From Cellvibrio sp. (lineage in GTDB: Bacteria > Pseudomonadota > Gammaproteobacteria > Pseudomonadales > Cellvibrionaceae): a stretch of DNA of 14,332 bases. The stretch lies in the NCBI GenBank assembly GCA_021323495.1, contig JAJQJO010000038.1, positions 1-14,332 on the forward strand, given 5' to 3'. Under the pieces are notes generated by a model, which had not been told where the DNA came from, did no database searches, and was given only the letters and a program-made list of their open reading frames with translations. Made by a program: the position numbers and the translations under genes. Positions 1 through 8,050 of this stretch are shown here, one piece after another. How positions within the stretch are numbered: position 1 is the stretch's first letter; each line of letters opens with the position of its first letter.

Positions 1-824
1 TCGGGATTTTTAGCCCCAAAACTATTTCAGTCGGTGACTTGTTCATCGCTGCCATAGTGCCCGGTTTGCTGCTGGTTGCACTCTATATGCTCTATGTTTT
101 TTTCACGGCTTGGTTGCGTCCTAACGTGATACCGCGCGTCCAGATAGACGAAAGCGAAGAACAGGTTTCATTTATACGTGTGTTGCTAAGTCTATTGCCG
201 GTGATGTTGCTCATCGGTTTGGTGCTGGGTTCGATTTTAATTGGTGCCGCTACTCCAACCGAAGCCGCCGGTGTTGGTGCATTGGGCGCCTGTTTGTTAG
301 CGTTGTGGAAAAAACAATTCAATGTTGCGCGCCTGCGCGAAGTAAGCCGCTCTACCATTCAAATTAGCGCTATGATTTTTATGATCCTGATTGGCGCTTC
401 ACTTTTTTCTCTGGTGTTTCGCGGTTTTGGCGGCGAAGAATTAGTACACGGTTTTTTCAGCCAGCTGCCCGGCGGCGTTTTCACTGCTATATTCCTGGTC
501 ATGTTAGTGATGTTCCTGCTCGGTTTTATTCTCGACTTTATCGAAATTATTTTTGTCGTTGTGCCGATCGTCGGCCCGGTATTGCTCGCCATGGGAGTAG
601 ATCCGATTTGGTTAGGCATTATGATTGCGGTCAATTTACAAACATCCTTCCTTACCCCTCCTTTTGGTTTTGCCCTTTTTTATTTACGTGGCGTAGCCCC
701 AGCCAGCATTAAAACCAGCGAAATTTATCGTGGGGTAATTCCGTTTATTGTGTTGCAGTTGTTGGTGCTCTGTGTGATGGCAATGTGGCCGGGTCTGGTC
801 ACCTGGTTGCCGGAGCGGATGTAA
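1..824 (+). CDS. TRAP transporter large membrane subunit (DctM family), 3' part
   Basis: This is the C-terminal 273 residues of a tripartite ATP-independent periplasmic (TRAP) transporter permease. The reading frame is open from base 3, so the true start lies left of the window; the TTG at 39 is internal. Family members move organic acids or similar solutes across the inner membrane using an ion gradient, with a periplasmic binding protein (DctP) and a small membrane subunit (DctQ), which would be expected upstream. The ATPTEAAGVGALGA motif (nt 248-289) is the DctM hallmark, and several long hydrophobic segments follow. The end, with LQTSFLTPPFGFALFYLRGVAP, resembles the branch often named mannitol/chloroaromatic-compound TRAP large permeases. 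That name is a family label and does not identify the substrate. No good terminator is visible after the stop codon. Confidence 0.93.
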   Translation, partial: GIFSPKTISVGDLFIAAIVPGLLLVALYMLYVFFTAWLRPNVIPRVQIDESEEQVSFIRVLLSLLPVMLLIGLVLGSILIGAATPTEAAGVGALGACLLALWKKQFNVARLREVSRSTIQISAMIFMILIGASLFSLVFRGFGGEELVHGFFSQLPGGVFTAIFLVMLVMFLLGFILDFIEIIFVVVPIVGPVLLAMGVDPIWLGIMIAVNLQTSFLTPPFGFALFYLRGVAPASIKTSEIYRGVIPFIVLQLLVLCVMAMWPGLVTWLPERM

Positions 825-966
825 CACATTTTAACAATTCCGCTTAAATAACTATGCACGTTTGCGCAGTAAATCGGTTAACCATATGCAGGTTTTACGC
901 TGTGTAATTAATGTGATGGAAATCCCATTGATTAAATGATTGCTTCAGTCCGGAGTCAGCTAATCC

Positions 967-995
967 TTTACAGACTTTCCGAGTTCTGGTTTAGT
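967..995 (+). promoter_or_regulatory. candidate sigma-70 promoter for the lipoprotein gene
   Basis: TTTACA (967-972, five of six to the -35 consensus) is followed after exactly 17 bp by TTTAGT (990-995, four of six to the -10 consensus). The predicted start is about 40 nt before the ATG at 1045. This is a match by eye in an otherwise featureless 220-bp spacer (825-1044), so it is only a candidate. Confidence 0.3.
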
Positions 996-1044
996 CACGA
1001 TACTTGCATTAAGCAAGGATTTTATTTAACACAGGGAGAATTTC

Positions 1045-3210
1045 ATGTTACCTATACTACGTTTCAGTACAGCCATCGCCGCACTCGCACTTGCTGCATG
1101 CGGCGGCGGTGACGATAAAAAACCCGTCAGTAGTTCCAGTTCCATATCCATCAGTTCGATGGCCGCTAGCTCAATGGCCATCAGCTCGGAAGCAACCAGT
1201 TCATTGACTAGCGTCGCACCTTCTTCAGCACTTTCATCATCAACGCCGCTCTCATCAGCGGCGCCGTCTTCAATAGCCCTTTCATCCAGCTCTGCATCGA
1301 CAGCAGCGTTATTAGTAAAAATTAACGGCACTATTAATGGTTTCAGCACCGGGGGTGGTCCCAGTGCATTGGATGAAAATCAGGTGCAAGTGAGCGTGCA
1401 TCTTCTGGATGAAAACGAGCAGGTGCTAGCGAGTACCGCCCCTATTGCAAGTGATTACAGCAGCAGCGATGAGTTGCGTTTCAGTGCGGATCTGAGCGGT
1501 GCCGGCGCTGCCAGCGTTGCAGTGAATGTGAGCGCACCGGGGTATACCTCCTTTGCACGTAAACTTGCAGTAGAAAGTCAAATTAATCTGGATGCAAAAC
1601 TGCAGGCTATTCCGGTGCAAACAGTGGTAGCTGGCACTGCCACCACGGCGTCGGGTATTGAGCTATCCGGTTTTAATATCCAGGTCAGTGCCGACGATGA
1701 GCAACAAAGCAATAGTCTCCTGATTAACATTCCCGAGTCCCTGTTACCGGATGATACCAGCTCACTCGATGTTGCCGTGCGCACGTTTGATCCCAATAGT
1801 CCGGAAGATGCCGAGTTTTTTCCAGGTGCCTACGCTGATTCCGATGGTAACCAATTAGCTTCCGTTGGTTTTAATTTTGCCGAAATCAAAACTAATAATA
1901 ATGAAACGCTGGTAGCAGCAATGCACAAAGCGCGGCAGCAGAAAATATCCAAAGCGGGTGGCAACCAGAAATCCCTCGCGGAAGAGCCCGTACTGATTAA
2001 TTATCAAATCCCGCCGCAAAGCTGTGCGCTGCTGGAAAGCCTGGGTGATAGCGCACCAGATCAAGCTGGTTTCCAAATACCGGTTTACACCTACAATCCC
2101 GCCAGTGGCTTGTGGGATTTAATCGGTCAGGGCACGCTGTACAATGAAGCGGCTCAACAGGTTCCCGCAACGCAAACCGTATTTAATTGCACCACCGAAA
2201 TATTCACCCTGGAGATTTTAGTCACCAACGAAATTTTTCAACGCCAATGGTGGAACCTGGATTATCCGCTGGTGTTTAACCAACCAACCGAATACTGCGC
2301 TACCATCCAATTGAAAAATCCTGATGGACAAGCGCTCACCGGTATCAACGGTTTGGTAATGGACAACGACGATAATTTCAATTTTGCTTCAAGCTTTTTC
2401 ACTACCGATAACAATGGTCATGCGACTATCCGTATCGCCCAGTCCAATATGGCTCCTGATTTGGAAGCTGAAGTTTTTTTCTTTGATGAAAGTGAATTTG
2501 GTTATGTGACCCATAAGGTCACATTGTCGACCAATTGTGTTAACAGCCCTGTGCAGGCGCTGGTATTAACCCGCCCACAGTTGTGTGAAGTGAGTGGTAA
2601 CTTTGTCTATGAAAGTGGTGTGCCGGTCAACCGTAATTTTGTCTACGGTCTCAGTACCGAAAATTCGTCGCTAATGGGTTTTGATTTTACTAACAGCAAT
2701 GCTCAAGGAAATTATCGCCTCAACCTGCCCTGTGGTGGTGAATACAATATTTTTAATTTTGCCGCACTGCTCTCGCAGCCCGATGAAGAGCCCATGCGTT
2801 TGACCCGGATTGATGGCAACCTCGATACCGATGAGCAGAGTGATAACGGCGCGCAGGTGGTGATGAAAGCCGAGGTGATTAAACACAGCCAACCGGCATT
2901 TACCGGCAGTTATGACCCGGCGACCAAGACTCTGACCCTGACGGCCTACAGCAGCTTTGATGCCTTTCCTATGAGCGCGCAAGTGAACGTAAAAAGCCTG
3001 GACGGCACAACCACTGTGCAAAGTTTTAGCGGTAACTTCACGGTAGATACCAGCGTCGATGATGAAGAGATGCCGTTCTATTTTATAGGTAATTTAATTC
3101 GCACCATCGATTTACCCACTACCGATAGTGGCTATTTACTCGAAATTACCTTTGTCGATGCACTGGGTAAAACCTGGACAGCGGTACCGGGTGTAGTTGG
3201 TATTTTGTAG
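1045..3210 (+). CDS. polyserine-linker lipoprotein, probable outer-membrane anchored
   Basis: A 721-residue secreted lipoprotein of unknown function. Residues 1-18 form a signal peptide ending in the lipobox LAAC, so Cys19 should be lipidated; Gly20 at +2 does not match the Asp inner-membrane retention signal, which suggests the outer membrane. Residues 29-86 or so are a serine-rich linker built from spaced SS pairs and encoded by mixed AGY and TCN codons, so the tract is kept at protein level and is not a simple DNA repeat. The remainder looks like a string of beta-sandwich domains: a carboxypeptidase-regulatory-like segment (about 90-190), a segment with an IPVYTYNPASGLWDLIGQG motif (about 345-365), then Ig-like stretches to the C-terminus with scattered Cys residues. 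No catalytic motif is recognisable. AGGGAG (1033-1038) is a good ribosome site. A role in surface binding or carbohydrate contact is plausible but inferred only from the architecture. Confidence 0.88.
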   Translation: MLPILRFSTAIAALALAACGGGDDKKPVSSSSSISISSMAASSMAISSEATSSLTSVAPSSALSSSTPLSSAAPSSIALSSSSASTAALLVKINGTINGFSTGGGPSALDENQVQVSVHLLDENEQVLASTAPIASDYSSSDELRFSADLSGAGAASVAVNVSAPGYTSFARKLAVESQINLDAKLQAIPVQTVVAGTATTASGIELSGFNIQVSADDEQQSNSLLINIPESLLPDDTSSLDVAVRTFDPNSPEDAEFFPGAYADSDGNQLASVGFNFAEIKTNNNETLVAAMHKARQQKISKAGGNQKSLAEEPVLINYQIPPQSCALLESLGDSAPDQAGFQIPVYTYNPASGLWDLIGQGTLYNEAAQQVPATQTVFNCTTEIFTLEILVTNEIFQRQWWNLDYPLVFNQPTEYCATIQLKNPDGQALTGINGLVMDNDDNFNFASSFFTTDNNGHATIRIAQSNMAPDLEAEVFFFDESEFGYVTHKVTLSTNCVNSPVQALVLTRPQLCEVSGNFVYESGVPVNRNFVYGLSTENSSLMGFDFTNSNAQGNYRLNLPCGGEYNIFNFAALLSQPDEEPMRLTRIDGNLDTDEQSDNGAQVVMKAEVIKHSQPAFTGSYDPATKTLTLTAYSSFDAFPMSAQVNVKSLDGTTTVQSFSGNFTVDTSVDDEEMPFYFIGNLIRTIDLPTTDSGYLLEITFVDALGKTWTAVPGVVGIL

Positions 3211-3248
3211 TTTCAGTTATTTCATCAACACTGTTCAGTAAAATTAAG

Positions 3249-3278
3249 ACGATTGCACCGATGGTGCAGTCGTTTTTT
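3249..3278 (+). terminator. rho-independent terminator after the lipoprotein gene
   Basis: An 11-bp stem (3249-3259 with 3263-3273, one G-U pair) with a GAT loop is followed by a run of six T (3273-3278). It lies 39 nt after the stop codon of the lipoprotein gene and separates it from the thioesterase gene. Confidence 0.88.
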
Positions 3279-3288
3279 ATTCTGTGGC

Positions 3289-3294
3289 TATAAT
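3289..3294 (+). promoter_or_regulatory. candidate -10 box for the thioesterase gene
   Basis: TATAAT, a perfect -10 hexamer, sits 11 bp after the terminator and 23 bp before the ATG at 3318, which would give a short leader. No convincing -35 box is found at 16-18 bp, because that position falls inside the terminator stem. Confidence 0.4.
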
Positions 3295-3317
3295 TTCTGA
3301 AACCCTGAGGAATCCAC

Positions 3318-3725
3318 ATGCAGACATTTGCTAGTCAACCAAGCGGTACTATCGCTTTGCAAACCATTACCATGCCCGCTGATACCAATCCTTTTGGCGA
3401 TATTTTTGGTGGCTGGGTGATGGCGCAAATGGATATCGCTGGTGCGATCCATGCCAACGAAGTTTCGCAAGGGCGTGTTACCACAGTCGCTGTGAGCAGT
3501 ATGGTATTTATGCGGCCGGTACCGGTCGGTGCCATTATCAGTTGTTACACCAGCACCTTGCGCATCGGCAATACTTCTATTCGCGTAAAAGTGGAGGTCT
3601 GGATTAAAGATTTCCTCACTCACCAGATCCGCCAGGTCACGCAAGGCGAATATGTCTATGTCGCTATAGACGAGCAGGGCTGCAAACGTCCGGTGTTAAG
3701 GAATGCGCAAAATCCTGATACATAG
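3318..3725 (+). CDS. yciA: YciA-type acyl-CoA thioesterase (hotdog fold)
   Basis: A 135-residue cytoplasmic enzyme that hydrolyses acyl-CoA thioesters to free acid and CoA; characterised YciA proteins are broad-range. Residues 19-43 carry the family signature MPADTNPFGDIFGGWVMAQMD, in which Asn24 and Asp39 match the positions used for catalysis in hotdog thioesterases of this group. The later RVTTVAVSSMVFMRPVPVG segment is the usual second hotdog strand region. Length fits the family (E. coli YciA is 132). AGG (3308-3310) before the ATG is a modest ribosome site. The gene stands alone between a terminator and a 281-bp spacer. Relatives share this signature, so the exact symbol is less certain than the function. 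Confidence 0.9.
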   Translation: MQTFASQPSGTIALQTITMPADTNPFGDIFGGWVMAQMDIAGAIHANEVSQGRVTTVAVSSMVFMRPVPVGAIISCYTSTLRIGNTSIRVKVEVWIKDFLTHQIRQVTQGEYVYVAIDEQGCKRPVLRNAQNPDT

Positions 3726-3743
3726 TCCTGAAATTTGGATCAT

Positions 3744-3771
3744 AAACAACGAGAAATTCGATGGGTTGTTT
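3744..3771. other. weak inverted repeat after the thioesterase gene
   Basis: Seven-base arms AAACAAC (3744-3750) and GTTGTTT (3765-3771) flank a 14-nt loop, 19 nt past the stop codon. The stem is short and the T tail poor, so it may be a weak terminator or chance. I see nothing else firm in the rest of the 281-bp spacer 3726-4006. Confidence 0.25.
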
Positions 3772-4006
3772 AATAAATGTGTGCGTGCAATTGCGGCATT
3801 ATTTTATAACTAACTGAATAATAAAAGCTTATTGGCTTAAACCTTTCTTTACTTCCGGTTTTGTGTAATTTCAATACGAGCGCGCTAGACTTTGGCGTAC
3901 TGTATTTTATTCACGTTACTGTTATCTTCTTTTTCAGATTTTTGCATCATTTGATATCGTCGCTAAATTTCAGGATCATCAAACACACACCATCCAGAGG
4001 CAAGGC

Positions 4007-4567
4007 ATGTTAAAGGATTCCCGCAACGGTTACGGTTTGGTCTCGATTGCGATCCATTGGGTCAGTGCAGTGTTGATTCTGTTTTTATTCGGGCTTGGCA
4101 TTTATATGACGGGTCTGAGTTATTACGACGATTGGTACCACAAAGGACCGGAACTCCATGTTAGCTTGGGTTTAGTCGTGCTACTGATAATGCTGGTACG
4201 TGTAATTTGGCGCTTGGTTAATCCTCTCCCGGTGGATCTTTCAAACCAAAAAATCCAAAACCTGACTGCAAGGTTGGTCAAATTCGGCTTTTACGCTTTT
4301 ATTTTTATAGTGCTGATTAGCGGCTATTTGGTTACTACCGCTGAAGGCCAGCCAGCAAGCATGTTTAATCTCATTAAATTCCCGGTATTAGCGCAATTAA
4401 ATTCACAAAATGTCGATATCGCTGGTGTACTGCATGAATATGTGGCGTGGGGCATCATCATACTGGTGGTGCTACATACAGCGGGTGCGCTGATGCATCA
4501 TTTTGTTATGCGTGATCGCACACTGGTGCGCATGCTTAGGCCTGCAAAGAAAACCGATTTTTTGTAA
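4007..4567 (+). CDS. cytochrome b561 family di-heme membrane protein
   Basis: A 186-residue inner-membrane protein with four hydrophobic segments (about 14-36, 50-70, 92-110, 140-165). The conserved histidines that ligate two b-type hemes are visible: His17 (AIHW), His51 (ELHVSLG), His143 (LHEYVAW) and His157 (VVLHTAG), followed by an MHHFV stretch typical of the prokaryotic b561 group. Such proteins pass electrons between the quinone pool and other carriers; for E. coli CybB, superoxide oxidation has been described. The next gene 74 nt downstream encodes YceI, the same pairing as E. coli yceJ-yceI, so the two probably form an operon and act together. AGAGG (3996-4000) is the likely ribosome site. 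Confidence 0.93.
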   Translation: MLKDSRNGYGLVSIAIHWVSAVLILFLFGLGIYMTGLSYYDDWYHKGPELHVSLGLVVLLIMLVRVIWRLVNPLPVDLSNQKIQNLTARLVKFGFYAFIFIVLISGYLVTTAEGQPASMFNLIKFPVLAQLNSQNVDIAGVLHEYVAWGIIILVVLHTAGALMHHFVMRDRTLVRMLRPAKKTDFL

Positions 4568-4641
4568 ATCTACCTTTATTTATAACGACACTCTTTATTC
4601 ATCGATGTATCAACAATGATTTATCTCAAAGGAGTTTATTC

Positions 4642-5235
4642 ATGTTAAAGCAATCAGTTTTAAAAAAATCCCTTCTCACATTAGCGGTAAGCAGTTTCGG
4701 TATTATGAGTTTGCCTGCGCTGGCTGACGATTATGTGATCGATACCAAAGGCGCGCACGCGTCGATAAATTTTTCGATTAAACATCTGGGCTACAGCGTA
4801 CTGACCGGCCGTTTTGATACCTTCTCTGGCGAATTCAGTTACGATCCAGCCAAACCGGAAGCTAGCACCGTTAACGTGACCATCGACACCGGCAGCATCA
4901 ACTCCAATCATGCCGAGCGCGACAAACATTTGCGCAGCCCGGATTTTCTGAATGTAGAAAAATTTCCTAAAGCGACTTTTGTCAGCAAAAAGATTGTCCT
5001 TGATGATAAAGACGAATTTGACATTGTTGGAGACCTGACGCTGAATGGCGTTACCAAAAGCATCACTATTGAAGTAGAAAAAGTGGGCGAAGGTAAAGAT
5101 CCATGGGGCGGTTACCGGGCGGGCTTCTCGGGTGAAACTACTATTGCCCTGAAAGATTTCAACGTAAAAATGGACTTGGGTCCAGCATCGCAAACAGTGC
5201 AGCTGGAATTGGAAGTAGAAGGCGTCAAGAAATAA
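4642..5235 (+). CDS. yceI: YceI family periplasmic protein
   Basis: A 197-residue secreted lipocalin-like protein. The signal peptide covers residues 1-28 with a likely cut at ALA/DD, so the mature protein starts with DDYVID. The mature part shows the YceI pattern: YVIDTKGAHASINFSIKHLG, then LTGRFDTFSGEFSYDP, DKHLRSPDFLNVEKFPKATFVS, and LTLNGVTKSITIEV. Structures of family members show a beta-barrel holding a polyisoprenoid lipid or quinone-like molecule. With the adjacent cytochrome b561, a role in periplasmic quinone or lipid redox handling is reasonable but inferred. A strong ribosome site AAAGGAG (4628-4634) precedes the ATG by 7 nt. A terminator follows 31 nt after the stop, closing the two-gene unit. 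Confidence 0.94.
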   Translation: MLKQSVLKKSLLTLAVSSFGIMSLPALADDYVIDTKGAHASINFSIKHLGYSVLTGRFDTFSGEFSYDPAKPEASTVNVTIDTGSINSNHAERDKHLRSPDFLNVEKFPKATFVSKKIVLDDKDEFDIVGDLTLNGVTKSITIEVEKVGEGKDPWGGYRAGFSGETTIALKDFNVKMDLGPASQTVQLELEVEGVKK

Positions 5236-5266
5236 TTTATTTAATGCATCAATATGTGGTGAAAAT

Positions 5267-5295
5267 AAAAAAGGAGGCAATGGCCTCCTTTTTTT
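5267..5295 (+). terminator. rho-independent terminator after yceI
   Basis: GGAGGC (5273-5278), loop AATG, GCCTCC (5283-5288), with A6 before and T7 after (5289-5295) extending the stem to 12 bp. The A-rich/T-rich flanks would let it work on both strands. The rest of the 275-bp interval 5236-5510 shows a TTGACG at 5435 and a TAATAT at 5474, but 33 bp apart, so I do not call a promoter. Confidence 0.92.
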
Positions 5296-5510
5296 ATTGG
5301 TAGATTTATCGAACAATATTTATGTCTCCGCCATTGGTATTGCTCCGCCACAATTGTTCCTTCAATGATGGTATAGCTATTGCGCGTTAGTTACCGTACA
5401 GACATTCCGATCCGCAAATTGCAATTCTTACGACTTGACGGATGACGGCGCTGGACCAAGCCTGATTCGTCTGTAATATCGGCGTTAATCAATTGTTAAG
5501 GGGTGCAATC

Positions 5511-5936
5511 ATGGTGCGCACAGCAACTGCGGTTTGGACGGGTACTTTAAAGGAAGGTAAGGGGCATATATCTACCCAAAGTAAAGCACTTTCAGATACC
5601 CCTTACGGTTTCAATACTCGCTTTGAAGATGGCCCGGGCACCAATCCGGAGGAACTGATTGGCGCTGCCCACGCGGGATGCTTCACCATGGCGCTGGCTG
5701 CGCGTTTAACTGAAATGAAGCTGACGGTTGAACGGCTCGAAACCAATGCAGAAGTGACCCTGGAGCAAGCCGGAAAAGAATTCACCATTACTGCCGTGCA
5801 CCTTGATTTACAGGCAAAGGTAACAGGAATCGAAAAAGCAGAATTTGAAAAAATTGCGAATGAAGTTAAAAAAGTTTGCCCTGTTTCCAAAGTATTAAAT
5901 GCCGAAATAAGCCTTATGGTTTCGCTTGCAAATTAG
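5511..5936 (+). CDS. osmC: OsmC family peroxiredoxin (organic hydroperoxide reductase)
   Basis: A 141-residue cytoplasmic thiol peroxidase that reduces organic hydroperoxides. The two redox cysteines of the OsmC/Ohr fold are present: Cys57 in the motif AAHAGCFTMAL and Cys123 in KKVCPVSKVL. Arg37 and Glu47/Glu48 lie where the family keeps its catalytic Arg-Glu pair. I chose the ATG at 5511 over an upstream in-frame TTG at 5493 because AAGGGG (5497-5502) is well placed as ribosome site and OsmC proteins commonly start near this point (MVRTATAVW). The N-terminus and spacing fit OsmC better than Ohr. The small gene at 6006 follows after 69 nt and may be co-transcribed. Confidence 0.92.
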   Translation: MVRTATAVWTGTLKEGKGHISTQSKALSDTPYGFNTRFEDGPGTNPEELIGAAHAGCFTMALAARLTEMKLTVERLETNAEVTLEQAGKEFTITAVHLDLQAKVTGIEKAEFEKIANEVKKVCPVSKVLNAEISLMVSLAN

Positions 5937-6005
5937 AGGGTGAAGAATCTGGCCATGCATTATGTTTTTTCCGGAAGTCCATGTTAATTATGTCGGAGAA
6001 GAAAG

Positions 6006-6248
6006 ATGACTAAAGCACCAGAAAAGCTTGCTTTTGCATTGGAAGTCAATAGCAAGCTCAATGCGTTAATTGAATGGATTTTGGAAAACACACCTAACAA
6101 AGAGTCCCCTTTGCATAAAGAAGATTTTGCTGAAGTACAGGAAGAATTTCGCAAAATCGCCTGTGGTATTGATGCGCAAAAAACCGAACCCGAGCCATCT
6201 GAAGGGGGGGCACAATATGTCAATGTTACGCCAGCTCCCTGGCCGTAA
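6006..6248 (+). CDS. small hypothetical protein, 80 residues
   Basis: I do not recognise the family. The protein is short, soluble and charged. Residues 8-45 could be helical with an acidic/hydrophobic pattern (KLAFALEVNSKLNALIEWIL, then HKEDFAEVQEEFRKIACGID), and the last 25 residues are Pro/Glu-rich and probably disordered. One Cys (about residue 53) and no membrane segment or signal peptide. GGAGAA (5995-6000) ends 5 nt before the ATG and supports translation. Its stop lies 24 nt from the convergent yicC stop. The position after osmC hints at co-expression, nothing more. Confidence 0.62.
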   Translation: MTKAPEKLAFALEVNSKLNALIEWILENTPNKESPLHKEDFAEVQEEFRKIACGIDAQKTEPEPSEGGAQYVNVTPAPWP

Positions 6249-6272
6249 GCGTTAACCTTCTTAATGCCAACG

Positions 6273-7142
6273 TTATTCAATATTCTGCACCTGCTCCCGC
6301 ATTTGCTCAATCAACACTTTTAATTCCACGGCGGCTTGTGTTGTCTCGCTGACTATTGATTTTGAAGAGAGGGTGTTCGCCTCGCGATTTAATTCCTGCA
6401 TTAAAAAATCCAGGCGGCGGCCGAGTGAATCGGTTTGTTTAAGGCTGCGTTTGACTTCCAGTACGTGAGTATCCAGTCGATCAAGTTCTTCATCAACATC
6501 TGCCTTCTGCGCAAGCAATACTATCTCTTGTTCCAGACGTTCCGGTTCCAGTTCCACTTGTAGCGCGGCAAGTTTTGTTTGCAGTTTTTCTCGCTGCGCA
6601 GCGAGAATTTCTGGCATACGTGCGCGCACATTGATGACCTGGATGGAGACACTGTCCAAACGATTGATGATCAGTTGTTGCAGCTCTGCACCTTCACGGC
6701 TGCGATGTTCGATCAAACCTTCAAGCGCAAGATCAAATAAATCCAGTGCCGCTTTGTGCATCTGCTCACGATCCAATTCTTGTTTCTGGATCACACCGGG
6801 CCAGCGCAAAATATCCAACGCGTTCACCGGTGCAGCAATAGCGCCGAGCAAGCCATTGATTTGTTGCGCCGCCTTGGTCAGTTGCGCAACTTTATTGAGG
6901 TTGATGCCCAGCTCGGATTCGCCTTCTTGCTCCCATTGCACACTCAGGCTGGCTTCTACTTTACCGCGTTGTAGTGGTTTGCGCATGGCATCGCGCAGAT
7001 GGGGTTCGATTTCGCGGAAGTCTTCCGGCAAGCGGAAACTGGGTTCGAGGTAGCGGTGATTCACACTGCGGATTTCCCACACCAGCGTACCCCAGGGGAG
7101 TTTGGCTTCACGGCGGGCAAATCCGGTCATACTACGTGGCAT
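6273..7142 (-). CDS. yicC: YicC/YloC family endoribonuclease
   Basis: A 289-residue cytoplasmic protein; E. coli YicC has 287. The N-terminus MPRSMTGFARREA and the motif EIRSVNHRYLEPSFRLPEDFREIEPHLR are the YicC N-terminal domain, while DEELDRLDTHVLEVKR and the closing DFLMQELNREANTLSSKSIVSETTQAAVELKVLIEQMREQVQNIE form the C-terminal DUF1732 domain. Members have been reported to be endoribonucleases (B. subtilis YloC; E. coli YicC affecting the small RNA RyhB). Start choice rests on the conserved N-terminus and on a GGAG-type site upstream. The gene diverges from rph, a 3'-end RNA nuclease, as is usual in gammaproteobacteria, which suggests linked roles in RNA turnover. The 162-bp spacer to rph shows no clear promoter to me. 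Confidence 0.95.
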   Translation of the reverse strand: MPRSMTGFARREAKLPWGTLVWEIRSVNHRYLEPSFRLPEDFREIEPHLRDAMRKPLQRGKVEASLSVQWEQEGESELGINLNKVAQLTKAAQQINGLLGAIAAPVNALDILRWPGVIQKQELDREQMHKAALDLFDLALEGLIEHRSREGAELQQLIINRLDSVSIQVINVRARMPEILAAQREKLQTKLAALQVELEPERLEQEIVLLAQKADVDEELDRLDTHVLEVKRSLKQTDSLGRRLDFLMQELNREANTLSSKSIVSETTQAAVELKVLIEQMREQVQNIE

Positions 7143-7304
7143 AAAAGCTCCGGGAACATTTCTATAAGGATGGATACTATGCGGAGGCGGTTACTTCTAC
7201 GGGCGAGAGCTGGTAGAGTTCGCCGGCACCTTAACATTCATTAACAGATGGGGAATGGTATCACACCTTCCCGCTGATCCATTTCAAGCTGTCAGGATTC
7301 CTTT

Positions 7305-8042
7305 ATGCAACGCTCCGGTATGCAACGCCCCAGTGGCCGCACCCCCGACCAATTACGCCCTATCCGTATTACCCGTCGCTACACCAAACACGCTGAAGGC
7401 TCGGTGTTGATAGAGTTTGGTGATACCAAAGTCATCTGCACTGCGAGTGTGGTTAACTCGGTCCCTCCTTTTCTGCGTGGTCAAGGCCAAGGCTGGCTCA
7501 CCGCCGAATACGGCATGCTGCCGCGCTCAACTGGCACACGTATGGACCGTGAAGCAGCGCGTGGAAAACAGCAGGGGCGCACCGTAGAAATCCAGCGTTT
7601 GATTGGCCGTTCACTGCGCGCTGCGGTTGATTTAACCGCGCTCGGCGAAAATACGATTCATATCGATTGCGACGTTATCCAGGCTGATGGCGGCACCCGT
7701 ACTGCTTCCATTACCGGTGCGTGGGTTGCTTTGGCTGATGCAATTAATTTCCTCAGGGTACAAGGCAAAATCACCGGAGAACCGCTAAAGCGTGCGATTG
7801 CTTCTATTTCCGTGGGTATTTATCAAGGTGTCCCGGTGCTGGATCTCGATTATCCGGAAGACTCCTCCGCCGACACCGATATGAACGTGGTTATGGGCAA
7901 CGACGGCGGTATTATCGAAATACAGGGTACTGCTGAAGCTGAGCCGTTTAGTGAAGCAGAGTTTGCGGCGATGTTGAGTTTGGCTAAAAAAGGGATTGCG
8001 CAATTGCATGAATTACAGCAGCAGGCATTAAACGATAATTAA
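7305..8042 (+). CDS. rph: ribonuclease PH
   Basis: A phosphorolytic 3'-to-5' exoribonuclease that trims the 3' ends of tRNA precursors and other RNAs. The RNase PH core is clear: RPSGRTPDQLRPIRITRRYTKHAEGSVLIEFGDTKVICTASV, GQGQGWLTAEYGMLPRSTGTRMDREAARGKQQGRTVEIQRLIGRSLRAAVDL, DCDVIQADGGTRTASITGA, and GIYQGVPVLDLDYPEDSSADTDMNVV. The protein has 245 residues from the ATG at 7305, or 240 from an in-frame ATG at 7320. Homologues usually begin at the position matching 7320 (MQRPSGR), but only 7305 has a ribosome site (AGGA, 7294-7297, 7-nt spacing), so I list the longer form. The first 15 bases are a near copy of the next 15. Followed by a convergent metF. Confidence 0.96.
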   Translation: MQRSGMQRPSGRTPDQLRPIRITRRYTKHAEGSVLIEFGDTKVICTASVVNSVPPFLRGQGQGWLTAEYGMLPRSTGTRMDREAARGKQQGRTVEIQRLIGRSLRAAVDLTALGENTIHIDCDVIQADGGTRTASITGAWVALADAINFLRVQGKITGEPLKRAIASISVGIYQGVPVLDLDYPEDSSADTDMNVVMGNDGGIIEIQGTAEAEPFSEAEFAAMLSLAKKGIAQLHELQQQALNDN

Positions 8043-8050
8043 TGTTAACC

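Noticed and set aside
1026..1349. 107-codon frame on the minus strand, rich in acidic residues
   Set aside because: It is the antisense of the serine linker and signal peptide of the lipoprotein; its composition follows from the serine codons on the other strand.
4681..5316. 211-codon frame on the minus strand
   Set aside because: It overlaps the whole of yceI antisense and its terminator, shows no protein family features, and yceI is certain.
5435..5479. TTGACG and TAATAT upstream of osmC as a promoter
   Set aside because: The two boxes are 33 bp apart, too far for one sigma-70 promoter, and neither has a good partner at 16-18 bp.
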